64,000 bases of DNA from CAYLLN01 sp964384375 (GCA_964384375.1 CAYLLN010000013.1:45638-109637), one strand, 5' to 3'. Shown: positions 16,414 to 25,319, numbered from the stretch's first letter. Translations and numbers: made by a program. Notes: a model not told the origin generated them from the letters alone.

Positions 16414-17739
16414 ATGTCCGCGGTCATCCGTTTCCTTCGCGACTATTCGAGCGTCGTTGCGCTCGCCATTCTGGGAGGCGTGCTCAGCGTGCTGACCTAT
16501 GGGCCGCAATTTCCCAGCGGCGTATCTGGCGGCGGCGAATTGGCGACGCTGGTCGAGCGGCAAGCGGCGCGAGGCGCGAGCGTGCTCATCGTGGTTCGTA
16601 GCACGGCGGAGGACGCGCAGTTCGCTTCGGCCGCAGAGCAGCAGCTTACGGCAGCCGGTTTTCGCGTGCTGGAAACCGTTCGGGGCCAGCCGATTGACGC
16701 CCGTCGCGCCATCGAGCGCATCGCGGCCAGCGGCCAGTCGATCGACGTGATTGCCTGCCACGAGGCGACGGCCAAGTGGGAACTTTTTGGCGACCTGGCC
16801 AGTGTGAGCCCGGCTACGCTAACCGCGAAGGTGATTTATCCCGAGCGATATTACTGGCCGAACTTTCTCAAGCTCGACAACCTGCTCAACATCGCCAACC
16901 AGATCGCCCTGATCGCGATTATCGCTATCGGCATGACGATGGTGATCATCACCGGCGGCATTGACCTTTCGGTTGGCAGCCTTGTGGCACTTGCTGCCGT
17001 CGTGGCTGCCCGCTTGATTCGCGACTATGGAGGGGGCGTCTCGGCCAGCCCTGCTGCGGTCGCCGGCTGCATGCTGGCGGCAATCGCCCTGTGCGGAGCA
17101 ATCGGTGCGATCAACGGGGCGATGGCCGCGGTAGTGCGTATTCCGCCGTTCATGGCGACCCTGGCGATGATGTCGATCGGCAGCGGCCTCGCGTTCGTCG
17201 TCGCCAAGGGGGACACGATCAATGCCGTCCCGCCGGGGATCGAACGGCTGATGCGTGGATCGATTCTGGGCATTCCGCATGGCGTGATCCTGATGTTCGT
17301 GCTTTTCGCCTTGGCCGACGTGGTGATGAAGCGGACGATCTTCGGCCGGCACTTATACGCGGTTGGAGGCAATCGGCAGGCGGCATTCTTGTGCGGCGTG
17401 CCGGTGCGGAGAGTCACGTTGCTGGCGTATGTTGTCGGCGGCCTCTTGGCGGGCTTGGCCGGCGTACTCATGGTCTCACAGTATCAAAGCGGCAGCCCCA
17501 AGTACGGCACAAACTATGAGCTGCAGGTGATTGCTGCGGTGGTCGTCGGCGGTACGTCCCTTTCCGGCGGCCAGGGGAGAATGTGGGGGACGCTGCTCGG
17601 CGCCCTGCTCATCGCCGTGGTCAACAACGGCATGAACCTCCTGGGCATCGCCAGCGACCCGCAAAAGATCGTCTTTGGATTGGTCATCCTTGCGGCCGCT
17701 CTGATCGACCGGCTGAAGCAAGGCCGTGGCGAGCGATAG
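16414..17739 (+). CDS. ABC transporter permease (RbsC-like) with periplasmic insertion
   Basis: This 441-aa permease belongs to the ribose/xylose branch, with the family signature GMTMVIITGGIDLSVGSLVA, the IPPFMATLAMMSI block and the terminal VVGGTSLSGGQGRMWGTLLG. It is about 110 residues longer than RbsC. Between the first membrane helix (residues 12-28) and the second (about 160) lies a soluble alpha/beta segment (residues about 35-145, for example ARGASVLIVVRSTAEDAQ). A transport ATPase gene is missing on both sides: the next gene is on the opposite strand. The ATPase must be encoded elsewhere. Confidence 0.9.
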   Translation: MSAVIRFLRDYSSVVALAILGGVLSVLTYGPQFPSGVSGGGELATLVERQAARGASVLIVVRSTAEDAQFASAAEQQLTAAGFRVLETVRGQPIDARRAIERIAASGQSIDVIACHEATAKWELFGDLASVSPATLTAKVIYPERYYWPNFLKLDNLLNIANQIALIAIIAIGMTMVIITGGIDLSVGSLVALAAVVAARLIRDYGGGVSASPAAVAGCMLAAIALCGAIGAINGAMAAVVRIPPFMATLAMMSIGSGLAFVVAKGDTINAVPPGIERLMRGSILGIPHGVILMFVLFALADVVMKRTIFGRHLYAVGGNRQAAFLCGVPVRRVTLLAYVVGGLLAGLAGVLMVSQYQSGSPKYGTNYELQVIAAVVVGGTSLSGGQGRMWGTLLGALLIAVVNNGMNLLGIASDPQKIVFGLVILAAALIDRLKQGRGER

Positions 17740-17760
17740 TTTAAAACCGGATGCCCGCAT

Positions 17761-19659
17761 CTATCCCATCGGCCGCGGTGGTCGGTTATTCGTGCCGCGC
17801 TTCCGGTCGGCGGGCAGGCTCAGGCTGTCCCCACCATCGCGGACGTATCGCAAGTAAGCCAGCAGATCGAACACTCGCGGGTAGCGACGCCAAGGATTTT
17901 TGGCGAGGCAGCGGAGGCACGCCGCGTCGAGTTGTGGTGTCACATTGCGATTCAACTGCGAAGGGGGCGTCGGCTCGACCGTGCGAACTTGCTCAGCCGC
18001 TCCGGCAGCAGTCGTTCCCTCAAACGGCGGTTGACCCGTGAGCAACTCGTACAAAATGATCCCCAGGCCATACAAATCCGTGTAGGGCCGCAGTTCCGCC
18101 GTCGGCTCGTCGAGGAGTTCTGGCGCGAGCGACGCGAGTCCGGCAGCCTCCTCATTTCCTCGCGGCAGCGGCCCGCTGACCAAATTGCTCACGACGAAAA
18201 AGTCCGTCAGTCGAGGAATGCCGTCGGCAGCGATCAGCACATTGCTCGGTTTCAGATTGCCATGCACGACCCCTTGCCGATGCAGGTAGTTCACCGCCTC
18301 AATCAGGCGTTCCATCAGCTCAAAGACCTGAGCGATCGGCAGCGGCCGGCCGGCGATGCGGCTGGCGAGGCTTCCTTGCGGCACATACTCCATCGCGAGG
18401 TACCCCGCCCCATCCCACCACCCGGCCCGCTGAACGCCAATGATCTGCGGGTGGGCGATCGAAGCCCACAAACCAGCGCCGCGATGCAGCCGCTCGTCCC
18501 AGGCTTCCTTCGAGCAGCTTCCCTTGCGGAATAACTTCACCACCACCGGCTGACCGAGCGGTTGCTGCAGGGCTCGATAGACCGTACTGCGTGGACCGCG
18601 AGCGATTTCCTCGGCAAGCACATATCCGTCCTGCTCCGCCAACCGCGTCAGTCGCTTGGACTCACTGGCGGGAGCCGCAACAACGCTTTCACCCGCGAGA
18701 AAGCGGCCCAAATCGTCGGACAAAGCCTGCGCCGTGGCATAGCGATCCTCCTGGCGTTTCTCCAGGCACTTCAGGCAAACCGCTTCCAATTCGCGCGGCA
18801 CGCCAGCTACCACGTTCGACGGCACTGGCGGAAGTTCATGCAGCACTTTCATCGCCGTGACGTTCCAAACGTCCGAAGCAAATGGAGGGCGACCGGTCAG
18901 CAGCTCGTACAGGATCGCTCCGAGAGCATACACGTCGGTCGTCGGGCCAATCGCGCCGATGCGACCTGCCGCTTGCTCCGGCGACATATAGCTGAGCGTC
19001 CCCAGGACGACGCCGTCCTGGGTCCAAGCTGTGCTCTCACCGTCGAGTCGCTTGGCAAGGCCGAAGTCGGCGATCTTCAATTCCGGGTTCAATGTTCCAA
19101 ACTCGACGTTGTTCTCAACTTTGAACTTTGGACTTTGAATCTTGAACTTTGAACACAAGATGTTCGGTGGCTTGAGATCACGATGCACGATGTTCCGCTC
19201 GTGCGCGTGCTCGACGGCCTGAGCGAGCGTACGAATCATCTCGGCGGCAGCCCGGGCTTCGATGGGCTTTCCGGCAAGGTGCTCGGCCAACGTGCCACCC
19301 TGAACCAGCTCCATCGCGAAGTAGGGCCGCCCCTCGTGCTCGCCGACTTCGATGATCTCGACGATGTTCGGATGCCGCATTTGACCGGCGGCTCGGGCCT
19401 CCAGACGAAAACGAGCCAGATCCTGCGGCCCAGCCAGAGCGCTGTCGCGCAAGAGTTTCAGAGCTACCAGGCGCCCTGTCTCGATTTGCCGAGCCCGGAA
19501 CACAACCCCCATGCCACCGCGACCCAGTTCCGCTTCGATCGCGTATCCCGGCACACCCGGCCAGACAGCAGCGGCGATTGCCTCACCGGCTGCCGGGTTG
19601 GACGTGCTCAGGGTTAATGCTCCGTGAATCGACATTCGATTCCAATCAACTTCAGCCAC
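17761..19659 (-). CDS. Ser/Thr protein kinase with C-terminal pseudokinase domain
   Basis: The 632-aa protein has two PknB-type kinase domains and no clear membrane helix. Domain 1 (about 40-320) is complete: GRGGMG loop, VALK Lys68, HRD with Asp161, DFG at 198-200, SPEQ. Domain 2 (about 345-610) keeps VVVK Lys375 but has HGN (466-468) in place of HRD and DFF in place of DFG (486-488), so it is probably a pseudokinase. Domain 1 carries an unusual extra 25-residue segment (S170-L194) between NILC and KIADFG, encoded by a heptanucleotide repeat (19087-19154), containing the 7-aa unit SKFKIQS/PKFKVEN. The start could be Met9 (19635). Convergent with the permease gene. Confidence 0.9.
   Translation of the reverse strand: MAEVDWNRMSIHGALTLSTSNPAAGEAIAAAVWPGVPGYAIEAELGRGGMGVVFRARQIETGRLVALKLLRDSALAGPQDLARFRLEARAAGQMRHPNIVEIIEVGEHEGRPYFAMELVQGGTLAEHLAGKPIEARAAAEMIRTLAQAVEHAHERNIVHRDLKPPNILCSKFKIQSPKFKVENNVEFGTLNPELKIADFGLAKRLDGESTAWTQDGVVLGTLSYMSPEQAAGRIGAIGPTTDVYALGAILYELLTGRPPFASDVWNVTAMKVLHELPPVPSNVVAGVPRELEAVCLKCLEKRQEDRYATAQALSDDLGRFLAGESVVAAPASESKRLTRLAEQDGYVLAEEIARGPRSTVYRALQQPLGQPVVVKLFRKGSCSKEAWDERLHRGAGLWASIAHPQIIGVQRAGWWDGAGYLAMEYVPQGSLASRIAGRPLPIAQVFELMERLIEAVNYLHRQGVVHGNLKPSNVLIAADGIPRLTDFFVVSNLVSGPLPRGNEEAAGLASLAPELLDEPTAELRPYTDLYGLGIILYELLTGQPPFEGTTAAGAAEQVRTVEPTPPSQLNRNVTPQLDAACLRCLAKNPWRRYPRVFDLLAYLRYVRDGGDSLSLPADRKRGTNNRPPRPMG
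19087..19154. repeat. heptanucleotide repeat inside the kinase gene
   Basis: On the plus strand the right half reads as consecutive 7-mers close to CTTTGAA (CTTTGAA, CTTTGGA, CTTTGAA, TCTTGAA, CTTTGAA). The left half has GTTCAAT and GTTCCAA, which are complementary in kind, so the element can fold as an imperfect hairpin. It has the same units and arrangement as the repeat at 31939-32017. Confidence 0.75.
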
Positions 19660-19866
19660 CGGCTACGGGGTTTCATTCTCGATCATCATCGGCAATCCTC
19701 GCCTAAGATGACTGATCGCTGCCGCAATTATAGCCCTGTGCGGGAGCACCCTGCGCTTCGTTACGCTGGCTCGCCAGCACTTGCTGTTTTCCCAGTGAGT
19801 AGTCGAAGTTACGATAACCGCTCGCAACGTCTCCCTCGCCTTTCGCCCTCATACAAGGCCGCAGTC

Positions 19867-20310
19867 GTGAGTTCCTGGCAATCGCCCAATCCGTCACCTT
19901 ACGCTCCGAGCGGTCCCGCGCACTTCGCCCCTCCGCCACAGCCACAAAAACAGTCACTTTTGTGGCTTTGGATCTTGCTTGGCGTCGGCGGACTTTGTGT
20001 CGTTTGCTGCGTGGGGAGCTTTGTCGGGATCGGTCTCTTTGGTCTGAACATCGTGGCGGCCGAGGTGGCCGATCAAATCCGCGACGACCCCGAATTCCGC
20101 GAACACATTGGCGAACTGCAATCGCTCGACTTCGATTTCGTCGCCACCTCGGCCAAGAACGACGACGAGACATTCGTCTATAACGCCAAGGGTGACAAGG
20201 GTTCCGGCGTCCTCACCGTCAAGCAGACCGAGGACGAAGACTGGAACAACGTCATTGTCGAAGCGTCGCTTCGCTTCCCCGATGGTCGGCAGGTGCAGGT
20301 GGTGCCGTGA
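19867..20310 (+). CDS. single-span membrane protein with Coa1-like C-terminal domain
   Basis: From the GTG at 19867 (AAGG about 9 bases upstream) the protein is about 147 aa. It has a Pro/Ser/Gln-rich cytoplasmic N-terminus, one membrane helix (LLWLWILLGVGGLCVVCCVG) and an extracytoplasmic domain. In the latter, FREHIGELQSLDFDF and NAKGDKGSGVLTVKQTEDED, with a following W, resemble the cytochrome c oxidase assembly factor Coa1-like family. The frame is open to 19624, but that part has no protein-like features. Divergent from the kinase gene. Function is uncertain. Confidence 0.65.
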   Translation: MSSWQSPNPSPYAPSGPAHFAPPPQPQKQSLLWLWILLGVGGLCVVCCVGSFVGIGLFGLNIVAAEVADQIRDDPEFREHIGELQSLDFDFVATSAKNDDETFVYNAKGDKGSGVLTVKQTEDEDWNNVIVEASLRFPDGRQVQVVP

Positions 20311-20458
20311 GCGGTGGACTTGGATCGATTGCCGGGAGGCCGGCCCTGACTCTCTGTTTGCGACACAACTTCGTCGGGCCGCTTGCCGATCCTGCCCGCC
20401 GAGGACAAACTAGTCGCGGCTGGTTTCTGGCGTTTTCGGGCCGCTGACAGGATCGGAC

Positions 20459-21145
20459 ATGCGACGACTTTCCGTGCTGATGATTGCCACCCTGCTGCCT
20501 ACGATGCTGACCGGATGCGGCGAAATGCCCGTACAAGCGGCCAAAAAGCCCGGCAAGAAGCAGCAGGCGGCGGCGGTTATCGATGACCGGCCAAAGCTAC
20601 CGGCGGTGACCCAGTCGGAATATGCGAGTCTCGATGCCGCGTTTGCCGAAGTCGAAACTCTCTCGTCCGATCCGACGGGTGGGCAAAAACTTGTGCGGAT
20701 CGAGCGCTGGCTCGGTTTGCAGGGGGACAAGATCGCCGGCGACCTGGCTGCGAAGATCAAGGATCCGAGTGTGGGATTGGCCACACGTCTGACTGCTTGC
20801 CGGGCGCTCGCCCGGCTCGGTCCCGTCGCGACGCCGACGCTCATGGAAGCGATCGGGGGCGAGCCGAAGCAACTGCGACTCAAGGCGATCGAGTGCCTCG
20901 GCCGCGTCGAGCCACCGTCGGAGGAGATCGTGACCAAGCTGCTTGCCCTCGTGGACGGTCAGGATTTCGAGACCCGCAAGACAGCGATTAACGGTCTCAA
21001 GGATGTGGGCGTGCTTGCGAACAGCGCCGCGGAGAAGTTGCAGTCGATCCTGAACGACACGAAGGAAGACGAGACGATTCGGTCGGTGGCGAAGGCAGCC
21101 CTCAAGGCAGTCGATCCGCGGACGGGGCTAATGAAGGCGGAGTAA
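20459..21145 (+). CDS. HEAT-repeat lipoprotein
   Basis: The 228-aa protein begins with a lipoprotein signal (LSVLMIATLLPTMLTGC, Cys about residue 20), then a Lys/Ala linker. A helical repeat region with HEAT-type units follows (ACRALARLGPVATPTLMEAI, LRLKAIECLGRVEPPSEEIV and TRKTAINGLKDVGVLANSAA). Such scaffolds bind partner proteins and have no enzymatic motif. It is probably anchored to a membrane facing the periplasm. It stands alone, 145 bp upstream of the ATP-grasp pair. Confidence 0.8.
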   Translation: MRRLSVLMIATLLPTMLTGCGEMPVQAAKKPGKKQQAAAVIDDRPKLPAVTQSEYASLDAAFAEVETLSSDPTGGQKLVRIERWLGLQGDKIAGDLAAKIKDPSVGLATRLTACRALARLGPVATPTLMEAIGGEPKQLRLKAIECLGRVEPPSEEIVTKLLALVDGQDFETRKTAINGLKDVGVLANSAAEKLQSILNDTKEDETIRSVAKAALKAVDPRTGLMKAE

Positions 21146-21180
21146 ATGAGCGACCGCTTTTTCGCTGGGAACTCAGCTCT

Positions 21181-21253
21181 CAAATGACCAAGCCTCCATG
21201 ACCAATTCGACAATTCCGACATTGGTCACTGGGATTTGGACATTGGTCATTTG
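21181..21253. repeat. TGACCAATG-type intergenic palindrome
   Basis: CAAATGACCAA (21181-21191) pairs exactly with TTGGTCATTTG (21243-21253). A nested pair TGACCAAT (21199-21206) and ATTGGTCA (21221-21228) lies inside. The element fills most of the gap before the ATP-grasp gene and looks like a dispersed intergenic repeat. Confidence 0.6.
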
Positions 21254-21290
21254 AATCATACTACCGCTTTGCTCCGAGAAAGCTTTCCCC

Positions 21291-22310
21291 GTGCTGATTG
21301 GACTCACTTACGACTTGCGGCAGGAGTATCTCGCGGCGGGGCTGTCGGAGGACGAGACGGCAGAGTTCGACCGGCCCGATACGGTCGCGTCGATCGAGCA
21401 AGCCCTGACACAGCTCGGCCACAAGACCGATCGAATCGGCCACGTGCGGCAACTTGCGGCGCGGCTCGTGCGCGGCGACCGCTGGGATTTGGTGTTCAAC
21501 ATTGCCGAAGGGCTGTCGGGCATTGCCCGCGAGGCCCAAGTGCCGGCACTGCTGGATGCGTATGGCATCGCGTACACGTTTTCCGATCCGCTGGTGATGG
21601 CCCTGTCGCTGCACAAGGGACTGACCAAGACGGTGGTTACAGCGGGGGGCGTGCTGACGCCCTTATTCGCCGTGATCGAGCGAGCGACCGACCTGTCGCA
21701 CATCAACCTGCGGTTTCCGCTCTTTGCGAAGCCGATCGCCGAGGGGACGGGCAAGGGAGTGACGCCGGCCTCGAAGATCACCGATGGGGAAGCCCTGCGG
21801 ACGGTCGTACCCGAACTCCTTCAGAAATACTCTCAACCGGTGCTGCTGGAGGAGTTTCTTCCCGGCCGCGAGTTCACCGTCGGCATTACGGGGACCGGCG
21901 CGGCAGCCGTCGCGATCGGCACGCTGGAAGTGATTTTGCTGCAAGGAGCAGAGGCCGACGCTTACTCGTATGTGAACAAGGAGCGCTGCGAGGAGTTGGT
22001 CGAGTATCGGCTCGTACGAGCCGACAACGATCCGCATGTAGCGGTTGCCGAGCAAATGGCTCTAATGGCATGGCGTCTTCTTGGCTGTCGCGACGCCGGC
22101 CGCGTCGATTTGCGGTGCGAGGCCGCGGGTTTGCCGAGTTTTCTGGAAGTCAATCCGCTGGCCGGCCTGCACCCCGAGCATTCCGACCTGCCCATCCTAG
22201 CGACAAAGATCGGGATGCCCTATGTCGAGTTGATCGGCCGGATCGTGGCCAGCGCCGAGCCCCGCGTGGCGGCGGCGAAGCAGTCTCTTGCGGGTCGAGT
22301 CCAATTCTGA
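21291..22310 (+). CDS. ATP-grasp ligase (D-alanine--D-alanine ligase-like)
   Basis: This 339-aa protein has an ATP-grasp fold of the Ddl type: WDLVFNIAEGLSG in the N-terminal domain, PLFAKPIAEGTGKGV as the ATP-lid/Lys strand, VLLEEFLPGREFTVGI and the Mg-binding end RVDLRCEAAGLPSFLEVNPL, then GLHPEHSDLP. It could join two amino-acid-like substrates. The EVNPLAGL and absence of some Ddl substrate residues make a true cell-wall Ddl uncertain. GTG start at 21291. It ends in TGATG, overlapping the next ATP-grasp gene, which suggests the two enzymes act in one pathway. Confidence 0.85.
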   Translation: MLIGLTYDLRQEYLAAGLSEDETAEFDRPDTVASIEQALTQLGHKTDRIGHVRQLAARLVRGDRWDLVFNIAEGLSGIAREAQVPALLDAYGIAYTFSDPLVMALSLHKGLTKTVVTAGGVLTPLFAVIERATDLSHINLRFPLFAKPIAEGTGKGVTPASKITDGEALRTVVPELLQKYSQPVLLEEFLPGREFTVGITGTGAAAVAIGTLEVILLQGAEADAYSYVNKERCEELVEYRLVRADNDPHVAVAEQMALMAWRLLGCRDAGRVDLRCEAAGLPSFLEVNPLAGLHPEHSDLPILATKIGMPYVELIGRIVASAEPRVAAAKQSLAGRVQF

Positions 22311-23863
22311 TGAAGATCGCCGTCCTCCACAACGCCGTCGCCGATACCGACTCGGCCGCCGACCGCGACGTGCTCGTGCAGGTGCAAACGGTCGAGGAGG
22401 CACTTCGCAAGCTCGGCCATCTACCGCGGCGACTTGCCTGTACGCTCAACCTGGAATCGATCGAAGAGACACTCACAGCCGATCGGCCGGCAATGGTTTT
22501 CAATCTCGTCGAGTCGCTCGGCGGTTCCGACCGGCTTGCGCATCTGGCGGCGGTGCTCCTCGACGATTTGGACTTGCCCTACACAGGAACGCACTCAGCG
22601 GCACTGCATCTGACCAACAACAAGCCGGCGGCAAAGACGCGGTTGCGAGCGGCTGGACTGCCGACGCCGGACTGGGCGACGAGCAACGAAGCCACTTCTC
22701 TCGCACCGCCATACATCATCAAGGCCGTCTGGGAGCACGCCTCGATTGGACTCGACGACCATGCGATCGTCCGCACCGGCGACGGGAGCACGGTCGCGGC
22801 TCAGATCGAGTCGCGATCGCGGCAGCTCGGCCGGCAGTGCTTTGCCGAGCGATTCGTTGAAGGACGCGAGTTCAATCTGTCCCTAATCGCCGGCGGTCCG
22901 TCGCCTCATGTCCTGCCGCCGGCCGAGATCGACTTCTCAGCATTTCCCGCCGATAAGCCACGGATCGTCGGCTACGCAGCAAAGTGGGAGGAAGAAGCGT
23001 TCGAGTACCTGCACACACCCCGCAAGTTCGATTTCCCTACCGTCGATGAGCCGCTCCTCGATACGCTCCGCGGCCTAGCGATTCGCTGCTGGGAACTGTT
23101 CGAACTGCGTGGCCATGCCCGCGTCGATTTCCGCGTTGATACAACCGGGCGGCCGTGGATCCTGGAGGTCAACGCCAATCCGTGCCTCTCACCCGATGCC
23201 GGCTTCGCCGCGGCGCTTGCTAAGGCTGGCGTACCGCTCGAATCAGCCGTGCAGTGGGTATTGGAGGATGCTCTGCGACCCCCTGGAGTTAGTCCTGCAA
23301 TCGTCGCTTCGCCGCCAGCCCCTGCAAAGCCGCCGCCGAAGCCCGCAACCTCACCGTCGAAAACTAAGAAAACGAAGTCGGCCGCAACTGCCAAACTCCG
23401 CGCTGAAGTTCGGCCCAGCGATGCCGCGGCGGTGCGGCAGATCGTGGCTTCCACGAACCTGTTTCGTCCCGGCGAGATCGACGTGGCCGTCGAACTCGTC
23501 GAAACTCGTCTCGCGAAAGGGACGCCCTCCGGCTACGAGTTCCTCTTTGCCGAGCAAACATCCGAGGTCGTCGGCTACGCATGCTTTGGGCCGAACTCGC
23601 TGACCGTCGGCAGTTGGGATTTGTACTGGATCGCCGTTTCTCCGGCAGTGCAAGGCAACGGTATCGGCCGGCTCCTGCTCGACGAAGTGCAGCGGCAAGT
23701 CGCAGCCGCAGGGGGGCGGCGAATCTACATCGAAACCTCGCACCGCGCCGATTACACCGCCACACGGGGCTTCTACGAACGGTGCGGCTATCGGTTGGAA
23801 GCGGTACTCGAGGACTTCTACGCGCTGGGGGACAGCAAGGCGATCTACGTGCGAGTGATGTAG
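22310..23863 (+). CDS. ATP-grasp ligase fused to a GNAT acetyltransferase
   Basis: The 517-aa protein consists of an ATP-grasp domain (residues about 1-320), a Pro/Lys/Thr-rich linker (about 325-365) and a GNAT N-acetyltransferase domain (about 366-517). In the ATP-grasp half, VFNLVESLGGSDRLAHLAAV, PYIIKAVWEHASIGLDD, CFAERFVEGREFNLSLI and RPWILEVNANPCLSPDAG mark a Ddl-like ligase. In the GNAT half, LYWIAVSPAVQGNGIGRLLL includes the Q-x-x-G-x-G acetyl-CoA loop. It starts at ATG 22310, overlapping the previous ATP-grasp stop. A two-ligase plus acetyltransferase unit could build and cap a small peptide or amino-acid conjugate, which is inference. Confidence 0.87.
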   Translation: MKIAVLHNAVADTDSAADRDVLVQVQTVEEALRKLGHLPRRLACTLNLESIEETLTADRPAMVFNLVESLGGSDRLAHLAAVLLDDLDLPYTGTHSAALHLTNNKPAAKTRLRAAGLPTPDWATSNEATSLAPPYIIKAVWEHASIGLDDHAIVRTGDGSTVAAQIESRSRQLGRQCFAERFVEGREFNLSLIAGGPSPHVLPPAEIDFSAFPADKPRIVGYAAKWEEEAFEYLHTPRKFDFPTVDEPLLDTLRGLAIRCWELFELRGHARVDFRVDTTGRPWILEVNANPCLSPDAGFAAALAKAGVPLESAVQWVLEDALRPPGVSPAIVASPPAPAKPPPKPATSPSKTKKTKSAATAKLRAEVRPSDAAAVRQIVASTNLFRPGEIDVAVELVETRLAKGTPSGYEFLFAEQTSEVVGYACFGPNSLTVGSWDLYWIAVSPAVQGNGIGRLLLDEVQRQVAAAGGRRIYIETSHRADYTATRGFYERCGYRLEAVLEDFYALGDSKAIYVRVM

Positions 23864-23871
23864 GGAATTCC

Positions 23872-25290
23872 CTACTCTTCCTCATCGCGCTCGCGGCGAT
23901 TGTTGAACCGCCAGAACTGCACGGTGATCGCCAGCATGCCGATGATCGCCAGGACCGACTTCGCCTGGTCGTAGAACGTCGTGCCACCGAACTTCCGCCA
24001 CATCGCAGCCGCCAGTTGGTCCGAGCCGGCATCATTGACACCCGGTCCGCTGCTGGTGGTACCGTTACGCGGCGGCACCGGCACATGGACACGGCTGGCG
24101 GGAGCGAGATCGACTTCGGCCGCACTGCTTGCGGCAATCGGCGCGGACTCGGGACGATCCACCGAAACGCGGCTATCCACGGTCGGCGGCGCGGGCCAAT
24201 CGCGAATCGGTGCCTCGCTGGTCGGTGGCTGGGCCGGCGTGAGGTGCGTGAAGTCGTCCTTGATCGCCGACTGCGACACATACGGCTGCGGCGCGGGAGA
24301 CTGGTGCAGCGCGGTCGTTTGCGGCTGTGGCGGCACGTAGTTTCGCGGCGGACCGACATCGGCTTGAGCAATTGCTGTCGGATCGGGTACGGCCGGCGAT
24401 GTCGCGACTTGCGGCGACTGTGGCTGAGCAATCGTGGCCGCGATGTTCGCCGTGTCGCTCCCCGGCTCGCCGCCTGGAATGACGGTCGTCAGGAACTGCC
24501 GCACGCGGCCGCCATACGCGCCGCACGTGTATCCCGGCGCGGAGCCGAAGAGGACGCCGCAAAGTTCGCCACGCTGGTTGATGATCGGCCCGCCCGAGTC
24601 GCCGTGCCGGGCTTCGGCAGAAAGCTCAATGAACTCTGCCGGCAGGTCGGTGCTCGGCGAGTTGTACGCCCGGACGTAGCCCGACGCCGCCCGATAGTCG
24701 CCGCTTCCATAGCCGGCAATCGCGAGCCACTCGCCGATCTGCGGGGCCTCGCTCGTGATCGGCAGCGGCTCGGCCTGGGGCCGCAGGATCGACAAAGCCG
24801 CAAGATCCCAGTCCTTGTCGGTGCGAATCACTTCGGCCGGCGATTTGTGTCCGTCAGGGAATTCGACGGTGATTGGCCCCGAAGCATCGCGGACGACGTG
24901 CCAGTTGGTGATGACCAGGCCGAATTTACCACGGGCATCGATCAGTGTGCCGCTGCCGTAGGAGACGCCGTCGCGCTCGGGAACGGTGATCCGGGCGATG
25001 GCCGGATGGGGCGGTGTGGACGTAGCAGCAGGCGAACTCGGTGCAGCCGAATTTAGTGCAGCCGGCGGATTGCCTTGCACAACCGTCCGCGCCGGACCAT
25101 TCCACGCTGCCGGCACTTGCCGGATCGGAAACTGCCCCCGTGCCGGGGAGCAGAGGATGATCGCGACGAGAAAAGAGGCGGCCAGGCTCAGGAATCCCAC
25201 TGCCGCGTTGCGCGCGCGGATCGACCGCAAACGGCATAAGCCGTCGGCGCAGGCCCGACATGGGTACGCAGCGGGGCTAAGCACGGGCAC
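23872..25290 (-). CDS. membrane-anchored trypsin-like serine protease (HtrA-like catalytic domain)
   Basis: The 472-aa protein has an N-terminal hydrophobic segment (AVGFLSLAASFLVAIILCSP, residues 30-49) as signal or anchor. A chymotrypsin-fold protease domain (about 100-270) has the full triad: His131 in ITNWHVV, Asp162 in DWDLAAL and Ser232 in RHGDSGGPI. A long Pro/Ala/Ser/Gln-rich low-complexity region follows (about 275-440), then a C-terminal hydrophobic helix (AKSVLAIIGMLAITVQFWRF) and an acidic tail. No PDZ domain is seen. It would cleave proteins in the periplasm near the membrane. Convergent with the ATP-grasp/GNAT gene, 8 bases apart. Confidence 0.87.
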   Translation of the reverse strand: MPVLSPAAYPCRACADGLCRLRSIRARNAAVGFLSLAASFLVAIILCSPARGQFPIRQVPAAWNGPARTVVQGNPPAALNSAAPSSPAATSTPPHPAIARITVPERDGVSYGSGTLIDARGKFGLVITNWHVVRDASGPITVEFPDGHKSPAEVIRTDKDWDLAALSILRPQAEPLPITSEAPQIGEWLAIAGYGSGDYRAASGYVRAYNSPSTDLPAEFIELSAEARHGDSGGPIINQRGELCGVLFGSAPGYTCGAYGGRVRQFLTTVIPGGEPGSDTANIAATIAQPQSPQVATSPAVPDPTAIAQADVGPPRNYVPPQPQTTALHQSPAPQPYVSQSAIKDDFTHLTPAQPPTSEAPIRDWPAPPTVDSRVSVDRPESAPIAASSAAEVDLAPASRVHVPVPPRNGTTSSGPGVNDAGSDQLAAAMWRKFGGTTFYDQAKSVLAIIGMLAITVQFWRFNNRRERDEEE

Positions 25291-25319
25291 CTCGGACTCT
25301 CGATGGTAGCGAGAGCTAG

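Noticed and set aside
20459..21145. Part of a secretion or phosphodiesterase system
   Set aside because: Only HEAT-like repeats and a lipoprotein signal are visible; no catalytic motif supports a specific function.
23581..25056. 491-codon plus-strand frame across the GNAT end and protease gene
   Set aside because: Antisense of the protease, Arg-rich and without motifs; the protease frame has a full catalytic triad.
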